From positions 16,489 to 80,488 of the forward strand of contig DATGZX010000410.1 of assembly GCA_035296965.1 (NCBI GenBank): a stretch of DNA of 64,000 bases, read 5' to 3'. A model generated the notes under the pieces. The model did no database searches, was not told where the DNA came from, and saw nothing but the letters and a program-made list of their open reading frames with translations. The stretch is from DATGZX01 sp035296965 (GTDB lineage Bacteria; Planctomycetota; Planctomycetia; Gemmatales; Gemmataceae). Positions 62,663 through 64,000 of the stretch are shown one piece after another (the first letter of the stretch is position 1; each line of letters opens with the position of its first letter). The position numbers were made by a program, and so were the translations under genes.

Positions 62663-63655
62663 CTACGCTTTTTCTCGATACCATGCCATCGTCTGCTGCA
62701 TCGCGGTGGCGAAGGGCACGCGCGGGACATAGCCCAGCTCTTTCTTGGCCTTTTCTATGCTGAAATCGAGATTTAATCCAAGGAATTTGACGCGGGCCTG
62801 GGTCAACCTGGGAGCCTGTGTATCACCTCTGCGCCTGGCCCTGCGCTCCATTAGCCTAGCAGCGAGCCGCGCGACCCAGAGCGGCACCGAACGCTTCGGC
62901 CGATCCAGCCCCATCCCATCTGCGATCGCGTCGATGAACATACGCTTCGAAACGAACTCGCCGTCCGTCAGATTGTAAACCTGGCCAACGGCCCCAGGTC
63001 GCTCGATCGCGAGGAAAATGGCGTCCACGAGGTTGCCGACAAAGATCGTGTTCAGGGCACGTTTACCGCCTCCAAGATAGGGTAGCTCGTGAGTCCTGAG
63101 CGATTCGATCAAACGCGGCAAAACCGTGCGATCGCGTGGACCATAGATGAAGCCAGGTCGCAGCACGACGACGGGAACGCCGCGGTCACGATGAAATTCG
63201 AGGGCGACCTGCTCGGCCTCGACTTTGGTCTGGGTGTAGCCATCCATGTGATGAAGGGGTAAGGGCTCGGTCTCGTCGGTCCCGTAATGGTGACGGGCGG
63301 GATAGACGCCTAGACTACTGAGGTGAACGAAGCGGCGCAGAGGCTTTGTCGCGCATGCCTCCAGCAAATCGCGCAATGCCTCCACATTGACTTTCCGATA
63401 ATCGTCGACCGGGCCCCAATCACCCACCTTGGCCGCGCAGTGCACAACGACGTCCGCATCTGCTACAGCACGTCGAACCAGCGCGCTGTCCGTCAGATCG
63501 CCCCGGTTGATCACGACGCCCAGCCGATCGAGCAAGGAGGTATCGCTCCCCGACCGGGCAATGGTGCTGACGGACAAGCCACGGGAAGCACAGGCCTCGG
63601 CGAAGTGGCCGCCGACGAATCCTGTGGCGCCCGTAATGAAGATGCGTGAAGGCAT
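62663..63655 (-). CDS. NAD-dependent epimerase/3-beta-HSD-type dehydrogenase
   Basis: A 330-residue extended short-chain dehydrogenase. The Rossmann motif is I-T-G-A-T-G-F-V-G-G (7-16), the conserved serine is in L-S-S-L-G-V-Y, and the catalytic pair is Y-T-Q-T-K. L-R-P-G-F-I-Y-G-P-R-D is the usual substrate-side segment. The likely substrate class is a nucleotide sugar or a sterol-like ketone; the sequence looks nearer the latter group but does not decide it. The frame runs upstream to 63988 through a repeat; the ATG at 63655 matches the fold's first strand. Confidence 0.9.
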   Translation of the reverse strand: MPSRIFITGATGFVGGHFAEACASRGLSVSTIARSGSDTSLLDRLGVVINRGDLTDSALVRRAVADADVVVHCAAKVGDWGPVDDYRKVNVEALRDLLEACATKPLRRFVHLSSLGVYPARHHYGTDETEPLPLHHMDGYTQTKVEAEQVALEFHRDRGVPVVVLRPGFIYGPRDRTVLPRLIESLRTHELPYLGGGKRALNTIFVGNLVDAIFLAIERPGAVGQVYNLTDGEFVSKRMFIDAIADGMGLDRPKRSVPLWVARLAARLMERRARRRGDTQAPRLTQARVKFLGLNLDFSIEKAKKELGYVPRVPFATAMQQTMAWYREKA

Positions 63656-63806
63656 GGCTTCAAAAAAGTAGGAGTGTCGGATCGCCAATCGAGGCAGCGC
63701 CATCAGGGCTGTTCGCCACCTCCCATCCTTTTCTTGCGGGGTCCCGCATCGTTTGGCAAGAGGCACAAGAAAATAGGAGGCCTGGACCCTCTTAGAGACT
63801 GTCCGA

Positions 63807-63850
63807 GAAGCCCCTCTCCACCGTACTCGGGGGAGAGGGGTTGGGGTGAG
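63807..63850. repeat. CT-rich palindromic element, diverged partial copy
   Basis: AGCCCCTCTCCACCGTACTC followed by GGGGGAGAGGGGTTGGGGTG. Only the second hairpin unit is recognisable. The remaining DNA to the right edge holds no sure gene; two ATGs (63948, 63956) open frames that run off the end. Confidence 0.7.
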
Positions 63851-64000
63851 GGGGCTCAGCGAACCGTATTTTGTTAGCGCGTCCCCCTCTGTCCCAGGTT
63901 GGGTTTGCTTGCAACTGGCGCAGCTGAACGGCGTTGTCGTTGCTAGCATGAATGCATGGATGTTCTTGTCTGTCGCGGATGCCGACAACGTGAGCAGCGC

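Noticed and set aside
63948..64000. Possible start of a gene at the right edge
   Set aside because: Two ATGs in different frames open onto the edge with fewer than 18 codons each; too short to judge, although the 63956 frame begins with a C-x-x-C pair.

Overview
The window looks like a chromosomal segment of a planctomycete, most likely of the Gemmatales/Isosphaerales type. It is GC-rich and holds several gene families typical of that phylum: a very large PVC-type CxxCH haem protein, two secreted proteins with the N-terminal LE-x-LE-x-R motif (7068 and 26905), a tricorn-like S41 protease, a sortilin-type propeller protein, a thioredoxin/PDZ gene with an in-frame TGA, and CAP and PrsW proteins. 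The assignment rests on recognised families, not on a marker gene.

Layout. 1-6.4 kb: the 5' end of a lipoprotein gene, a tricorn-like protease, a DnaQ-fold exonuclease, a TolB-like propeller and a small membrane protein. 6.4-11.4 kb: a probable sigma-54 promoter and a 1433-residue secreted beta-helix/DUF4214 protein. 11.4-16.5 kb is the accessory island. It has three decaying copies of a REP-associated tyrosine transposase (RAYT), between two of which lies a two-gene AAA ATPase + TOPRIM-like DUF4276 unit that resembles an anti-phage module, then a broken VOC gene and a toxin-antitoxin pair whose toxin is joined to a DUF4214 fragment. 17-26 kb: a sortilin-like protein, then a minus-strand group of cytochrome c, dienelactone hydrolase and a Trx/PDZ gene with a candidate selenocysteine codon (CxxU motif plus a 38-nt hairpin), then rsmH and ilvD. 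26.9-36 kb: a TIGR03118-like secreted protein, tRNA-Val(CAC), tatA, a small unknown operon, a radical SAM protein, a GGDEF cyclase and an endonuclease-like lipoprotein. 36.6-47 kb: CAP protein, ArnT-like glycosyltransferase, the PVC haem protein, an MFS-acyltransferase fusion, a TPM protein, a sugar isomerase and clpS. 47-52.6 kb: two GT87 mannosyltransferase-like genes, a hydrolase, a ChbG/HpnK deacetylase and a GT2, which together suggest envelope glycan or glycolipid assembly. 53-64 kb: a c-di-GMP-I type riboswitch, UPF0173 hydrolase, MFS transporter, proC-guaA, PrsW, xylA-rhodanese, DJ-1/PfpI and an NAD-dependent epimerase.

Spaces between genes are filled with dispersed palindromic elements of several families: a 111-bp GGGGTCTGACCCC type in two subfamilies (eight copies), a CT-rich GGGGAGAGGGG type (five copies), a GGGGACGCATCTAATTATTA type that also forms the ends of the RAYT copies, and single perfect inverted repeats. 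Most genes are ordinary housekeeping or envelope genes. The points most worth following are the RAYT-bracketed ATPase/TOPRIM pair, the selenocysteine candidate and the riboswitch.
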